Assembly (NCBI GenBank): GCA_013115135.1
Contig: JABANP010000325.1
Coordinates: 1-58,203, forward strand
DNA length: 58,203 nucleotides
Direction: 5' to 3'
From: Perkinsus olseni
Lineage: Eukaryota; Perkinsozoa; Perkinsida; Perkinsidae
Positions 9,207 through 19,159 of this stretch are shown here, piece after piece. A program made the translations under genes and the position numbers. Below the pieces are notes generated by a model, which ran no database searches, was not told where the DNA came from, and saw nothing but the letters and a program-made list of their open reading frames with translations. Each line of letters starts with the position of its first letter. The first letter of the stretch is position 1.

Positions 9207-9569
9207 CAAAGGAGGGACTCTCCTGAAGAAATTAGGCAGTAACTTCTCAGTTGCTCTAAGGCTCAGAGTCTGAGTCCATCTTCCTCCCCATAGTGGTCCA
9301 AGCTACTTGCCCGAGTTGTGGTGATGTCTCAGGAGCCGCAGGTTAAATGTCGGGCAAAGATGGGACGAGTTCAGCTACGAGGCTCTCAACGCGAGTGCTG
9401 GGTGAGATGTTGCTCTCGGAGCAGGGTTTGCGTGATCAAGCTAACACAATACCCAGATATAGGAGAAGTCAATCACAGGAACATATTAACGAATCAATTG
9501 TAAATCACTAACGCCTCGTAGAACAGTGGCCTGCGCACCCATGACACGACTACGGGTTGCATATAAGCC

Positions 9570-9589
9570 GTGTCAGTGACACAGTGTCA
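9570..9589. repeat. Palindromic triplet insertion in A2
   Basis: GTGTCA, g, TGACAC, a, GTGTCA. A1 (near 2543) has one GTGTCA; the difference is 14 bp. Confidence 0.9.
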
Positions 9590-10012
9590 CCACCGCAGCG
9601 CAGACCGGTTTTATCAGATGGCCGAGACAAATTGCCGGCGGACTATCATGTTGTGTGTCTCTGCGGGGCCATGTCTAACGAGAGTGGTGGATGTGGTTCG
9701 AAGCCTTGGAGATGATGCATCAAGTGGAATATGCAGTTGCCACCTGAGAGTCTTCATCGTACAACAGTTGCATTGCAGCTGTTTTAAAAGTGCTGTTGCC
9801 AATATCGAGAGAGTGCCGATGTATAATACGAAGCCTGCGCTGGTTCTTGGGGGCTTCCTGAACAACATCGCTGGCGAAACCTGCCGGGATACGCATTAAG
9901 AAGCTTCGGATTAAGTCGAAAGAATTTCTCAGAAAACGCACTATTTTTCCGCTGTTTTTCCTATTTTACAACGGAAAATTACCAGAAATAAAACTAATCT
10001 ATTTTTCCACGT

Positions 10013-10655
10013 TTATGCCAATACTGACCCTCCGGCCGAACCCTCTGAGCCTCCGAACGGAACGCTTCGCCCTAGGACATTGAGAGCCGAGCAGCCGACT
10101 ACGGCATGCTCGTTCAACTGCAACTTCACAGGATATGTAAGATTATATGCGCCCGCACGACCAAGGGAGATAACCCAGGAGTCCCCGAAGAGGCAGAGAC
10201 GGAAGCCAGGCCTAACCCAAGCCGCGAGAGGGATTCCTAGTCCCCGAGCCACCTCCTCGAGGTACTCCTTCGACCAGTTGTTGCGCTCTACTGTGAAGCA
10301 CTCTCTCTGGAACACGTTATTTGAGCCTCCAATCTCACCAGGTATGAAGAATCGATCTGTATTCAGTGCATTCAATGCACTGCATTATACCGTTTGACTT
10401 CTGCATAACGAGGCATCTCGATATCGCGTCCGTCTCCCCCTATGGTGACACGCATCAATGCTCTATTATCGTCTGTCGGGTCAAGGGCTCTGACGTGAAC
10501 CCTCACCGCATCGATCTCCCAAGGAAGTTCACGTCCTCGCTACTGATGTGATATCCGGCTGCTAGGGGACGCCGAGGGCGCTTGGCGCCCGAGCCAACTT
10601 GTTGAATGACGATGGAGAGGACGAGCGCTCGCGCGACAGGGGACACCAACATCAT
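10013..10655 (-). pseudogene. Secreted protein family Z, copy B2, two frame breaks
   Basis: It starts at the ATGs of 10655-10650 with an intact signal peptide. It carries the same 1-base deletion as B1 (about 10501-10520) and in addition a 14-bp triplet insertion at 10367-10386 inside the mature domain, just upstream of the LNTDRFFIPGEIGG segment. The remaining 3' frame (10013-10375) is open. Two independent breaks make this a pseudogene unless the sequence is edited or the insertion is removed. Confidence 0.7.
10367..10386. repeat. Palindromic triplet insertion inside coding sequence
   Basis: TGCATT, c, AATGCA, c, TGCATT. B1 (near 3327) and A2 (near 6997) have one TGCATT in the same place, so this is a 14-bp gain that shifts the reading frame of family Z copy B2. 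Confidence 0.92.
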
Positions 10656-11155
10656 GGTGAATAACAACGTTTGATGGAATGAACGTCATCGAGCACATCC
10701 CGCATCCTGGGCGTGCCGAAGGCGAGCGAGTACCGTATTGTCGCATACAGTACAAGGGAGGAGCAGGGGATCGCCAGGCGATGCACAGTCATAGGCTGTC
10801 GAGCATCAGAGAACACTGTCTCTTAGAGACAGCCTCTCGCGGGCGTGCAGGTAGTCCACACGGGGCGGGTGGGCGTGATCTTACTAGCTGATCGTTCAGT
10901 CGTAATGAGCGAGTCCCTGATATCTACTAGTCCGACTAGTCTAGTCGTTTCCGTTCCGCAAGAGGTCCTCGAGGCGGGTGCGACGCCCTCGGTTTGTCCA
11001 ACACGTGAATCGTGGCACGGGCTCCTCTGCTCCGCGTAGCTTCACGGCGTCACCTTGTTCGTGTAGCCCGCTAAGCTAAAGATGAACTCGTGACGAGTTA
11101 CTCGTCTTGGCCAGAAGCCTCAAGACAGCCATCAACCCACGCTCACTGTAGAGAC

Positions 11156-11467
11156 ATGAAGCCCTTATTCTTCGTGACGATTCTGTTCATCATTGGTGGA
11201 GCGGTTGGTGCCCCGTACGATCGGCCCCTAGCTAACGGTACGGATATGCTCGACTACCACATTCTGCTGGAAATCTTGGGTGGTCATTCCTACGAGATTG
11301 GTAATACCACTACCGCCAGTGACACGGTCGGCTTAGAGGGCGGCCAGCTCGACAAGAGTGCCTTGTGCTATGCGTGCCTCGCTTGCCTCTTCGATGTCTT
11401 CGCTCCCGCTTGCTGGCCTATCTTGGCCGGATGCGGCGGGGCCTTCTGTGACTGTTGCCATGAATAA
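11156..11467 (+). CDS. Small Cys-rich secreted protein, copy B2
   Basis: A 103-residue intact member, almost identical to 4129-4440 (for example RPLANGTD against RPVANGTD at the start of the mature part). It keeps the signal peptide (MKPLFFVTILFIIGGAVGA), the NGT sequon and the eight-cysteine tail ending CCHE. The ATG is 500 bp from the ATG of the divergent family Z copy. The very high B1/B2 identity indicates a recent duplication or gene conversion. The exported domain is unrecognised. Confidence 0.85.
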   Translation: MKPLFFVTILFIIGGAVGAPYDRPLANGTDMLDYHILLEILGGHSYEIGNTTTASDTVGLEGGQLDKSALCYACLACLFDVFAPACWPILAGCGGAFCDCCHE

Positions 11468-12391
11468 GAGCAAGCTAGTGTGGAATGGTCTATAGTACGA
11501 ACTCTTTACTGTTGCCGGTTCATATCTTCGCTAACATACCGTTGCCAGGTAATGATTTGATTCTCATTAATCCATCATTATACATTTAATTTCGCTCCAT
11601 TTATTTAACGACTTCGATCCTTCTCCTTTATATGAGTAAACTTTGTCTTACCCATGATTCCACTAGGCCCGTATTTCCTAGAAAGCTCGACTTGTGTGGT
11701 AATTTCACCAGAGACAGAACCTATACAAGACATAGCGAGGCGTTGGTGGCGCCGCACAATGGCCCTCGATGTAACCCATCACGTCCAGTACAACTAATGG
11801 GAGCTGTCACCGATCTATACTCAATCCCGAAGCTCGAATCGAGCCTAGCCCAACGAGAAGTGCGGTCCCAGGTGGAGATGAGAGTTGAGAGTGTTTCCCC
11901 TCGTTCTGTCTGCTGCCCACCCCTTCCACTGCTTATCCCCCCACAGCCATTCTATACTGGCCGAAATTGGATCGTCCGATTTCGTCCTACCCATCCACTA
12001 ACAAGCCCCCGAAATTGGACATTTCCATCTCACCATGTTCTATTTCACGCAGCCTCTTTACTCCGAGAGTTTTTTTCATCCACTGGAGTTGGCCAGCAGG
12101 CTTGGCCCCGGGAGTGCTGCATGGTAGATCGAGTCACTAACCAATAGACCAAGACTCCCTCATAATGAGGGCCTCTTTACAATACGTTCTATTCTCACCT
12201 TCTCCCTCATGGCTTCAGGATGATGCATTTTCTTCGACAGGTGGTTCAATCCTTTGCCTTCGCCACGCCATAATACAGGGGTTATGATCATGGGGATGTT
12301 ACCTATGAGTCGCTAGCGACCTGCGGGTCGCAAGTAGGACCAACCAAGCCGAGTACTCGATGGGGCGCCACGGCGTCACCGTGACGCCCAC

Positions 12392-12445
12392 TCTGTGCTA
12401 CAGAGTCTGTGGCTAGAATGGCGCATCTGGAGTCCAGATTCTGGA
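12392..12445. repeat. Two palindromic triplets
   Basis: 12392-12411 is TCTGTG, c, TACAGA, g, TCTGTG (one mismatch); 12426-12445 is TCTGGA, g, TCCAGA, t, TCTGGA (perfect). They are 14 bp apart. Confidence 0.85.
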
Positions 12446-12559
12446 CGTCCTCCCCGCTGATCGGAGAAGTATTCAATAAGATTAGCAATGGATTCAGAAG
12501 CAGTACCACTGCATTGAGAAGACCACAACAGCTGGCGACTGCGACACTTCTTGCAGACC

Positions 12560-12690
12560 ACCATCGTGTCGAATTGGCGTGATGACAGCCGGCGGCGCCC
12601 TTTGTGCTGAGACTCTCAGCCTGAGAGTCGTGGCGATAGTACCATATACAGCACGATGTACAAGGAAACCCCCAATCGAGGCTCACTCTG
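12560..12690. repeat. Dispersed repeat, second copy at 32270-32390
   Basis: The two stretches align over about 110 bp (shared landmarks: a GGCGCCCT word, then GTACCAT and TACAGCACGA). The copy at 12.6 kb carries a perfect triplet at 12607-12626 (CTGAGA, c, TCTCAG, c, CTGAGA), whereas the 32.3-kb copy has a single CTAAGA. This is an occupied/empty pair outside the A/B modules; the length difference is 16 bp, that is 14 plus a 2-bp indel. Confidence 0.75.
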
Positions 12691-13127
12691 TAGCACGCAC
12701 GCGCATCCCTGTCTTCTGTTCTGGGGTGAAGTACAAAATCATAGGGAGAGGTACAAAATCCAAGGAAGCGCGTGCGACAGAGAGGCAAAAGCAACAGAGA
12801 AAACCCCTGAACTGCGGGTGAAGGCAGGAACGGGAAACCAGAAACCCCTGCTGAAACCCGACAGGGCAACCCGATCCCGGAACTGTTACCCAGGTCAACC
12901 AGAAACCCGAGCTGTTGCCCAGGTAATGCAGATCCCCGAAAACGCTTCCTTGGATTTTGTACTTCTCCCTTGGATTTTGGGAATTACCCCTTCTGAAGCG
13001 GGCCGCGCAGTACTTTCTCTACGGGGAGTCGCCGTCGGGGACTTTTCTCGATAACCTCGAGAACACGCCGGGCGCTTGGTCGTGTGGCGAATCGTACACT
13101 GCCAGTCAGGGATAAGGCACTTCTGCC

Positions 13128-13257
13128 TGGCGAGTCGCCAGTGGCGACTCCCGGTTGACTCGGCGTGAGGATGCTCAATGCACCATCTTGGGCCAAGATT
13201 CTTTGCCCAACCCAACAAAAACCGGGGTCTTCACTAGATCAGAGTCTGATCATCAGG
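13128..13257. repeat. Cluster of three palindromic triplets
   Basis: 13128-13147 TGGCGA/TCGCCA/TGGCGA (perfect), 13186-13205 TCTTGG/CCAAGA/TCTTTG (one mismatch), 13238-13257 ATCAGA/TCTGAT/ATCAGG (one mismatch). All have 1-base spacers. A further one at 13545-13564 has one mismatch. Confidence 0.8.
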
Positions 13258-13629
13258 CGTGTGGACGACTAAGTCAAGGCACCGGTAAACCTGTGTAGCT
13301 CATCACAGTCACACAGTCTTTGTGATTTGCTTCTCATTGGGCTTACAGCTTGGGGAATGCGCGAAACTTAGCACCTAAGATTTAGGCCTAGGTCCATAAG
13401 GTCCTTTACGGAGCATTTAAGAGCTTAGGCGTGTGGGCTATCGACGCACAGGTCACCGATGCAAGTTGAAGGATTTTAAGCACATCAAGATAAAAGCGAG
13501 GCTAAGAGGATGCGAGCGTCTGCGGTTTGCGCTGACGCGATAGGGATATCCTATATCCGATATAGGTTGCATCCTCATCGGTTATATCATATAAGCGAGG
13601 CACATACCGGCGATGTATCCCGTGTGTGC

Positions 13630-13790
13630 TTAGGTCCAACGGGAGCAGTGGATGTAGCTCCGGGCCTCTGAGATAATGCGTCGAGAGTAGTATGCACTTT
13701 TTACCTGCGAGTTCTCTTCGTCATTCAACTGCCTTACCATCAGCGATACCGTATGCGTGGCCTTGCGTTATCACTACCGTCCATCAGCTT
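13630..13790. repeat. Diverged relic of module A downstream block
   Basis: The sequence resembles 2635-2745 and 9675-9785 (a GTGGATGT word, then GATAATGCGTCGA against GATGATGCATCAA, then a CTTCAT/CTTCGTC segment), at clearly lower identity than A1 against A2. It shows that this block is an older dispersed repeat. No gene is supported in 12300-13900. Confidence 0.55.
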
Positions 13791-13936
13791 CGTTCACTGG
13801 GCTCAGCCGTCTTCTGCGCTGGCTGGATGCTCTCTTCTAACCGTCCCTCGAATGCCGCGCGTACTTCCATCTTTTCTAGGAAAAATATAGAGAGGCGCTC
13901 ACCGGTTTCTCGCTTTTTCTGTTGTTTTCATCTCTA

Positions 13937-14182
13937 ATGAGATCGCCACATGCAGTACTAGATCCTTCTGCCGTGCCCACACCCATCATGCACGGAATGG
14001 CTGGAGCGCTGGCAAACACCCTCTCGATAGTCATCTTATATCCGCTGGACCAAATACGTAGCACTAGGGTCGGTGGCGGGAATCTTAGGTCGAACCTCGT
14101 AGTATACAGAGGAGCACTTCTTCAATGGCTCGGAGTAACCCGAGTGTCTGTTGTCAGTAATTACCCGCCTCACCTGCTTTAG
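13937..14182 (+). CDS. Mitochondrial carrier family protein, first repeat only (partial exon)
   Basis: From the ATG at 13937 the frame gives a typical first carrier helix, HGMAGALANTLSIVILYPLD, followed by QIRSTR. This is the P-x-[DE]-x-x-[KR]-x-R signature that closes helix 1 in SLC25-type carriers, which exchange metabolites or nucleotides across the inner mitochondrial or peroxisomal membrane. A YRG motif follows about 20 residues later, as expected for the matrix helix region. The frame then ends at 14182; a possible donor is near 14155 and weak continuation is seen near 14270-14400, but I cannot recover repeats 2 and 3. It is either a multi-exon gene I cannot resolve or a fragment. The spacing is most like the PMP34/adenine nucleotide subgroup, which is a guess. 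Confidence 0.6.
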   Translation: MRSPHAVLDPSAVPTPIMHGMAGALANTLSIVILYPLDQIRSTRVGGGNLRSNLVVYRGALLQWLGVTRVSVVSNYPPHLL

Positions 14183-14648
14183 TTCGTCAGCGTAGGCAAC
14201 TGATTCAAGCTATTGCCGTCTCAGCTCCTCTGCTACCTATCCTTTGGCGTGATACCAACTTTTTGGGAACTCGTAGCGCTGTTCAGAGAGCGCATTAATC
14301 GTAAGGTACTTTACAGCAAGCGGCTTCGTCAGCCCCTTCTCGCAGTGGTACATCGTCGCTGCAACTGCTGTCGCCGAAGAATATCCCATTATTATACCAG
14401 GGAATTGGGAGCTCGGTCGAGGCCTTGCTCGTCAGTTACTTTGTATTCTTTTTCACGTTTGCGTAAGTTGGGAGGTTCTGACAGCGGCGCGATGGTAGTC
14501 ATTTTAATTTATAAGACTCGCACAAGAGAACGCAGCGGCTGTTCGGTATTATTATTCTCATCATAGCATGATCCTGGATTATCGAGTATGGCACAGGGCG
14601 ATCTTAGGTACTTCCGGAGATTGAGATTGAGGGTGTCCGGTAAGGGCA

Positions 14649-14668
14649 AGCCGACTCGGCTTAGCCGA
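14649..14668. repeat. Palindromic triplet
   Basis: AGCCGA, c, TCGGCT, t, AGCCGA; perfect, in non-coding DNA. Confidence 0.85.
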
Positions 14669-14998
14669 GCCCTGTGGATAATCTGATATCGTCGATGGCA
14701 GCCGGAGTCATCAATGTAGTAGCGTGTGAGACCGCTTCGACCCGTTGGGAAGTGTCTAGGGAGGATCTACCGGCTTATTATTAATAATAATTTATTATCA
14801 CATGCACGTGTGGCGTCGTTGCGAGAGAGCGTTGTTCTGTCGATGAGCTATTGAACGGAGTGAAAGTCAGTGAGCTGGACGGTATTGCGGAAGAGAAAGT
14901 CGCAAATTGAACATTTTTTCCTGAGCGCCCACGCTATTCATGGGTAACGCATGCCTTGAGTGAGTCCCGCATTTTTTCCTCTGGTATGAACTATTAAA

Positions 14999-15274
14999 GT
15001 GGCTCTCGTTCTGTTTTATCCTTTTATGTCCTGGATGCAGACAGGCTATGATATTGATAATGTTGAGTTGGATTATGGCGACGATAGTCTGGCCGGAGAT
15101 AATATGGCAGACATCGGTGCGGTTTATGAGAACATCGACGACGGTCACGTTTCGGTAGATTCTAACCTCGACCCGGACAACTTTGATTCTCCATCTCACT
15201 CTAGTAGCTTTCGCTGCTCTGTAATCGCTAACATCTTACAACACGTAACACGACCAACACTAGTAGTGCCATAG
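14999..15274 (+). CDS. Possible acidic exon, unrecognised
   Basis: An open frame whose C-terminal two thirds are strongly acidic (YDIDNVELDYGDDSLAGDN). A CAG suitable as a splice acceptor lies just before the acidic part (about 15040). The frame runs into the start of the 79-bp minisatellite and stops there. No domain recognised; it may be a chance ORF or a terminal exon. Confidence 0.25.
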   Translation: MALVLFYPFMSWMQTGYDIDNVELDYGDDSLAGDNMADIGAVYENIDDGHVSVDSNLDPDNFDSPSHSSSFRCSVIANILQHVTRPTLVVP

Positions 15275-15475
15275 TAGTACTACTAGTCATTTGACCAACT
15301 CTAATAGCGTTACGGTACGACTAGTACTACGACCAACACCGGTAGTGCCATAGTAGTACTACTAGTCATTTGACCAACACTAATAGCGTTACGGTACGAC
15401 TAGTACTACGACCAACACTAGTAGTGCCATAGTAGTACTACTAGTCTTTTGACCAACACTAATCGTGTTACGGTT
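15251..15475. repeat. 79-bp minisatellite, about 2.8 copies
   Basis: The word CGACCAACAC recurs at 15251, 15330 and 15409, giving an exact 79-bp period. Each unit is rich in CTAGTA/TACTAG words that can fold back on themselves. Copies differ at a few bases. Confidence 0.9.
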
Positions 15476-15539
15476 TGTCACATAATAAGAGTAATGATAA
15501 GACTCATGAATGGCGCAAGATCTCAGAACATAGTTTCAG

Positions 15540-15660
15540 ATAAGACTAAGATAAGATAAGACTCATTATAATACGCTCTTTTCTCTCCTTCTCCCCGATG
15601 CATCCTTTCCGAGTGGTAGTTCAACCCTTTGCCTCCGCTGTGCTTAGCACAGTGTGCTAC
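15540..15660. repeat. Relic of module A/B tail with a palindromic triplet
   Basis: 15550-15640 matches 8770-8855 (ACTCATTATAATACGCTC, then TGATGCATCCTTTCCGAG type words). At 15639-15658 the relic has TGTGCT, t, AGCACA, g, TGTGCT where module A has a single TGTGCC-type word: another occupied/empty pair. Confidence 0.8.
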
Positions 15661-17987
15661 ACCTTTTAAAGGCCTATTTCGCGATTAGTAAGATCAATTT
15701 CGCAGGGCGAGCGATTACCCGCGCCAAGATATGCCTTAGTAAGATCAATTCCGCCAGTGCGCGCGATAGTACGATCATCGTGCGTCCCAATCGCCTGGTG
15801 ACACTACCTGCTTACCTTGCCAGGTTCGGCGTTTAGACGGCAAGGGAGTTCCCACAGAGCTCGGTGAGAAGTCCTCCGAGGTGAGCAGCTTCAAGTAGCG
15901 GCAGCGTAAGTCTGTAGATGATCAGACCATCGGCCTCTGTATAAATTATAGAGGTGGGCCGCGGATATCAGATAATGCTCCGAAGAAGTGGAACAAACCG
16001 AGGGCTTCGTGCGAATTAGTTCGGTGGGTGCTCCACTGGCTTCGTTGAGAGGCATGAATGTGTCAGATTCGCTCACGAATATGAGGCAACACTCGGATCG
16101 AACCCTTACGCCCAAAAACCCTTTTTAGTGAGCTGGGAAGGCTTCTTCGTGATGGCTGTCAGTCGTGAGGTCCTCACGCTTTTCATTCACTTTGAGTTGC
16201 CGTATAGGATGATAGTGGTGGTCGAAGCCACTGGTATCTCATCTGACACCTCGGCGTTTCGCGAAGTAATTTGTGATTTTCAGTGTGTTTTTCTTAGCCA
16301 TGGAGGAAGAAAAGCCATGAATGAGGAGCACTCCAATGTTCTTTGATGTCCTTCACGCCGAGCGAACAATCATTTTGCGTTCCTTCGGTGGAATAGCACC
16401 CTTACGTTACCTCGTTGTAGGCAATGTAGTAGTAGAACGCAGCATGAGTAGGTTAGGCTCTCACGTAGGGAAGGTAGAGTGAGTAGTTCTGGAGAGAAGT
16501 ATTTGATGACGGATTGCTAAATATGATGAAGCCAGTGAACGCACAGGAAATCCCAGTCTACCTGCCGTGCACTCACTCAGCATTGAAAAGAGAGAGCCGT
16601 GAACCGACTCAATTGAGTATAACGAAGACCCAATCGGATTGATTGAGATTCATTAAATCATAACGTACAGACAACAGTAACTTATAGCTCTTAGATATGC
16701 GCTAAGATCTTGTGGGACAGACCGGCACAGCAGTGTCTGGGATCGAACAGCCAGAGAGGGGGTGCTCCTGCCATGCAACGTTACTGTCGATCCGAGGTCG
16801 AGCTAAACTTCCAAATTCCCATCACACACAGTATCATTGATAGCTCGGTTCGGACTTCTTAAAAAACTGCCGCACACAACAGGTTGACAGCTCCGTACAG
16901 CCACAGCAACATCTCCATGCTAATCATCGCGTCGCTACCAGTGGTGATCTTCCAATATAGACGAGTGACTCGTTCGTCAAACAATAACTTATAGACACCT
17001 CAAAAATAATAATTTATAAAAAACCTAAAATAACTTATTAACCTAACATACCATCTCTCACCCTGGGTAGGTAACTCACCCAACTATTCAGGGTCGTCTA
17101 TCCTAGGTAATCTACCCCCCTCGGTGGCTCCGGTTCCTCGGCCTTCTTAACCAGATAGTGAAATCGGTCACATATAGTAGCGAATGAGCCAAATTCCTCC
17201 TTCAGCTTCGACTCCACAGTCGAACAAGTAGTTGCCGGGTTGTTAGAAGGTTTCACGTGGATAGACTGAAAGATGAGGGACAACTATGGTTGAATTCGTA
17301 CTAATGAGAAAGATTCACGCTAATCAAAGGATTGTGAGCTACCCGGCTCTTACGAAACTGATTTCATTCCCAATGGGATCAGACAAGGATCTCCTATCAG
17401 ATGAATATTCCTTGTACTCGGCAGGCTCCCCATGTAGCTTATGCCAAAGCGAGTGGCCGGATGGGTAATACCCGTATAATATTCCGGCATAACTGAAACC
17501 AGACCAAGAACGTGGAGTGGGTACCCTTCACCTCAATGCTTTACATCTCAGCACCGAATACATGATACTTGGGAGTCTCGGGGCAAGTAATGGTGCTGGT
17601 CCGCAGGCGGTTCTGCCAGCGAGGATCGATCCATACCAGCAGTGATTTTCTAGCGGCAGTTAGGTCATCGTTGCTGAATAGGCACTTCGTCTCGTTCGCA
17701 ATTTTGAGCGGAGGGAAGTCCTGAGAAGCGCGAAGTATGACTGTATTGCTGGAGGTACTCCAACGAAGGAATCAAACCGTTCCACAAAGGCGAATACTAA
17801 AAATTCGTTCGCCCCTCTCGCCACTCTTGCTTACGTTAGCAACACGGAATGCGCCGAGAGCATGGCTGGCAGGTGGGTTACATATCATTACCACAGCAAC
17901 AGCTGCTGCGATGGTGATCTGCCTGGTAGCCATTCGGATGAAGTCTGAACACTGTGCAGAGATGAGGGTTAATTTAACCGAAAAGAT
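15661..17987. other. No supported gene
   Basis: Only short ORFs without domains are present (for example 16128-16346 on plus; 15891-16115 and 17098-17283 on minus). The last has a charged, plausibly coding C terminus (KLKEEFGSFATICDRFHYLV) but no context to call it. Confidence 0.4.
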
Positions 17988-18022
17988 CCACACCTCGTTT
18001 AACCCGGTTAAACGAGGTGTGG
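17988..18022. repeat. Perfect 17-bp inverted repeat with a 1-base spacer
   Basis: 17988-18004 pairs exactly with 18006-18022, with base 18005 between. Flanking CGAAAA and TTTTTCG words extend the fold. Confidence 0.85.
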
Positions 18023-18426
18023 GTTTTTCGATACAGAGTCTCTCGTAGACCTTTGCTCATAACTGACCGTGCTCTCATTAAGCACATCTCACAATCGGAT
18101 ATCCCCTACATGCAGCGTCGCCATAGGCTGTTACAGAATTTGGAACGGGAAGATGGGTTTATCAAATGCCTCCTGAGAACGAGAAAACGATTTCATCAAC
18201 AGCTCGATTCCGGGGGAATTGGACGCCGCTCGAAAACTAGACCGCACGTTGGCTGCGCCCGCGGCGGCGAGCGACGCTCATACGGAATCAAATCCTCGAT
18301 AGTGGCTCAGCTAGGCACATGATGTTGATGAGCCATGAATGTCTCATGTTCCCCATGGAGTTTTGTGGCGCGCGTTTTCTGTCGGCGCAGTGATATTTGC
18401 TTGAGATGTAGTGACTCATGCGCGAC

Positions 18427-18532
18427 AGCTTGTACTAATTCAGTTATTTGAAATAACTGAATTAGTACAAGCTCAACGAATATGCCACTTGGCACGAAAT
18501 AACTTATTTCGTGCCAAGTGGCATATTTGTTG
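18427..18532. repeat. Two adjacent long palindromes with 1-base spacers
   Basis: 18427-18449 pairs with 18451-18473 (23 bp, spacer base 18450). Directly abutting it, 18474-18502 pairs with 18504-18532 (29 bp with one mismatched pair, spacer base 18503). Together they form two back-to-back hairpins ending 12 bp before the ATG of the gag-like ORF at 18545. They share the single-base spacer of the short triplets but lack the third word. Confidence 0.9.
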
Positions 18533-18544
18533 AGTTTATCCATC

Positions 18545-19159
18545 ATGGCGACACCTTCGAACCGCCGCAACGAGTCCAACAACCCTTTCGCGGCCTACTC
18601 ATCAGAGGAAGAGAGTGGTCATGGCGGTGGACATATGTCTGGTGGCACTTCCCGCAAGCGATCCTTCATGGAGTCAGCCAAGTTGTTCGACTCCCCCCCG
18701 TCTCTTTCCAGTGAGCTCAGGAAGGCCAGACTCTACAGGGGAAGAATCCGCGGTGAAATCCACACACTACAGGAGCAGGTTGGTAACATTATAATTACCT
18801 CGGAGAAGGACAAAGAGTTGATTGAGATCTTGGGTCGTAAGGAGGAAGACTTGCGGAAGGCCTTGGATGAAGCTGGTGCGTACGTCGTAGAACTGGAGCT
18901 TCGCTACGACAAACTGAACGAGAGGACTGCCCGAGAGATTGCTCTGTCGAGAATATCGGAAGGACTTCTATCGCAGATCGGAAGCTCCGACTCTGAAGAT
19001 GAGACGAGAAAGAGTCCTCGAGCAGCTCTAAGAAGTTCAACAGCGCACCACAGAGACGCTTTGCCACCACCACCACCACCACCACCAAGGAAGACTGTCA
19101 CGGAGTTCACCGGAGTTCCCGAGCGGTTTGACTTAACGTCAGACTTTATGCCTCATTGA
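18545..19159 (+). CDS. Gag-like retroelement protein
   Basis: A 204-residue ORF from the ATG at 18545. The N terminus is polar and Ser/Gly/Asn-rich; residues about 55-155 are charged and heptad-like (GRKEEDLRKALDEAGAYVVE), predicting a coiled coil. An acidic SSDSEDE stretch and a run of eight prolines follow before the C terminus. The basis for calling it gag-like is position: a reverse-transcriptase-like frame follows directly. At the stop (19157-19159) another frame opens (from about 19140, reading ASLKVHEEIVSQYLGPGF), so gag may continue into pol by a frameshift or the element is decayed. Alternative: an unrelated coiled-coil host protein. Confidence 0.5.
   Translation: MATPSNRRNESNNPFAAYSSEEESGHGGGHMSGGTSRKRSFMESAKLFDSPPSLSSELRKARLYRGRIRGEIHTLQEQVGNIIITSEKDKELIEILGRKEEDLRKALDEAGAYVVELELRYDKLNERTAREIALSRISEGLLSQIGSSDSEDETRKSPRAALRSSTAHHRDALPPPPPPPPRKTVTEFTGVPERFDLTSDFMPH

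Larger units (their letters stand above)
6656..10012. repeat. Module A, copy 2 (A2)
   Basis: Near-identical to 1-2985. Relative to A1 it contains extra short palindromic insertions at 8301, 8361, 8447, 8921, 9187 and 9570, all in non-coding DNA, and it lacks the one in A1 at 1088. The left junction, near 6655, is where homology with the ends of B1 and B2 (about 2990 and 10025) also stops. Confidence 0.9.
10013..12300. repeat. Module B, copy 2 (B2)
   Basis: The counterpart of 2986-5035. B2 continues beyond the point where B1 is cut, into DNA related to the end of module A (the block around 12130-12300 resembles 8750-8930), so B2 shows more of the ancestral module. A triplet at 12158-12177 (CCTCAT, a, ATGAGG, g, CCTCTT) sits in this tail. 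Confidence 0.85.

Noticed and set aside
12303..12869. 188-codon minus-strand ORF
   Set aside because: It runs through two palindromic triplets and a dispersed repeat and has no motif; composition is not protein-like.
15251..15475. CRISPR-like array (regularly spaced repeats)
   Set aside because: The period is uniform with no unique spacers and the units are tandem; it is a minisatellite in a eukaryotic context.
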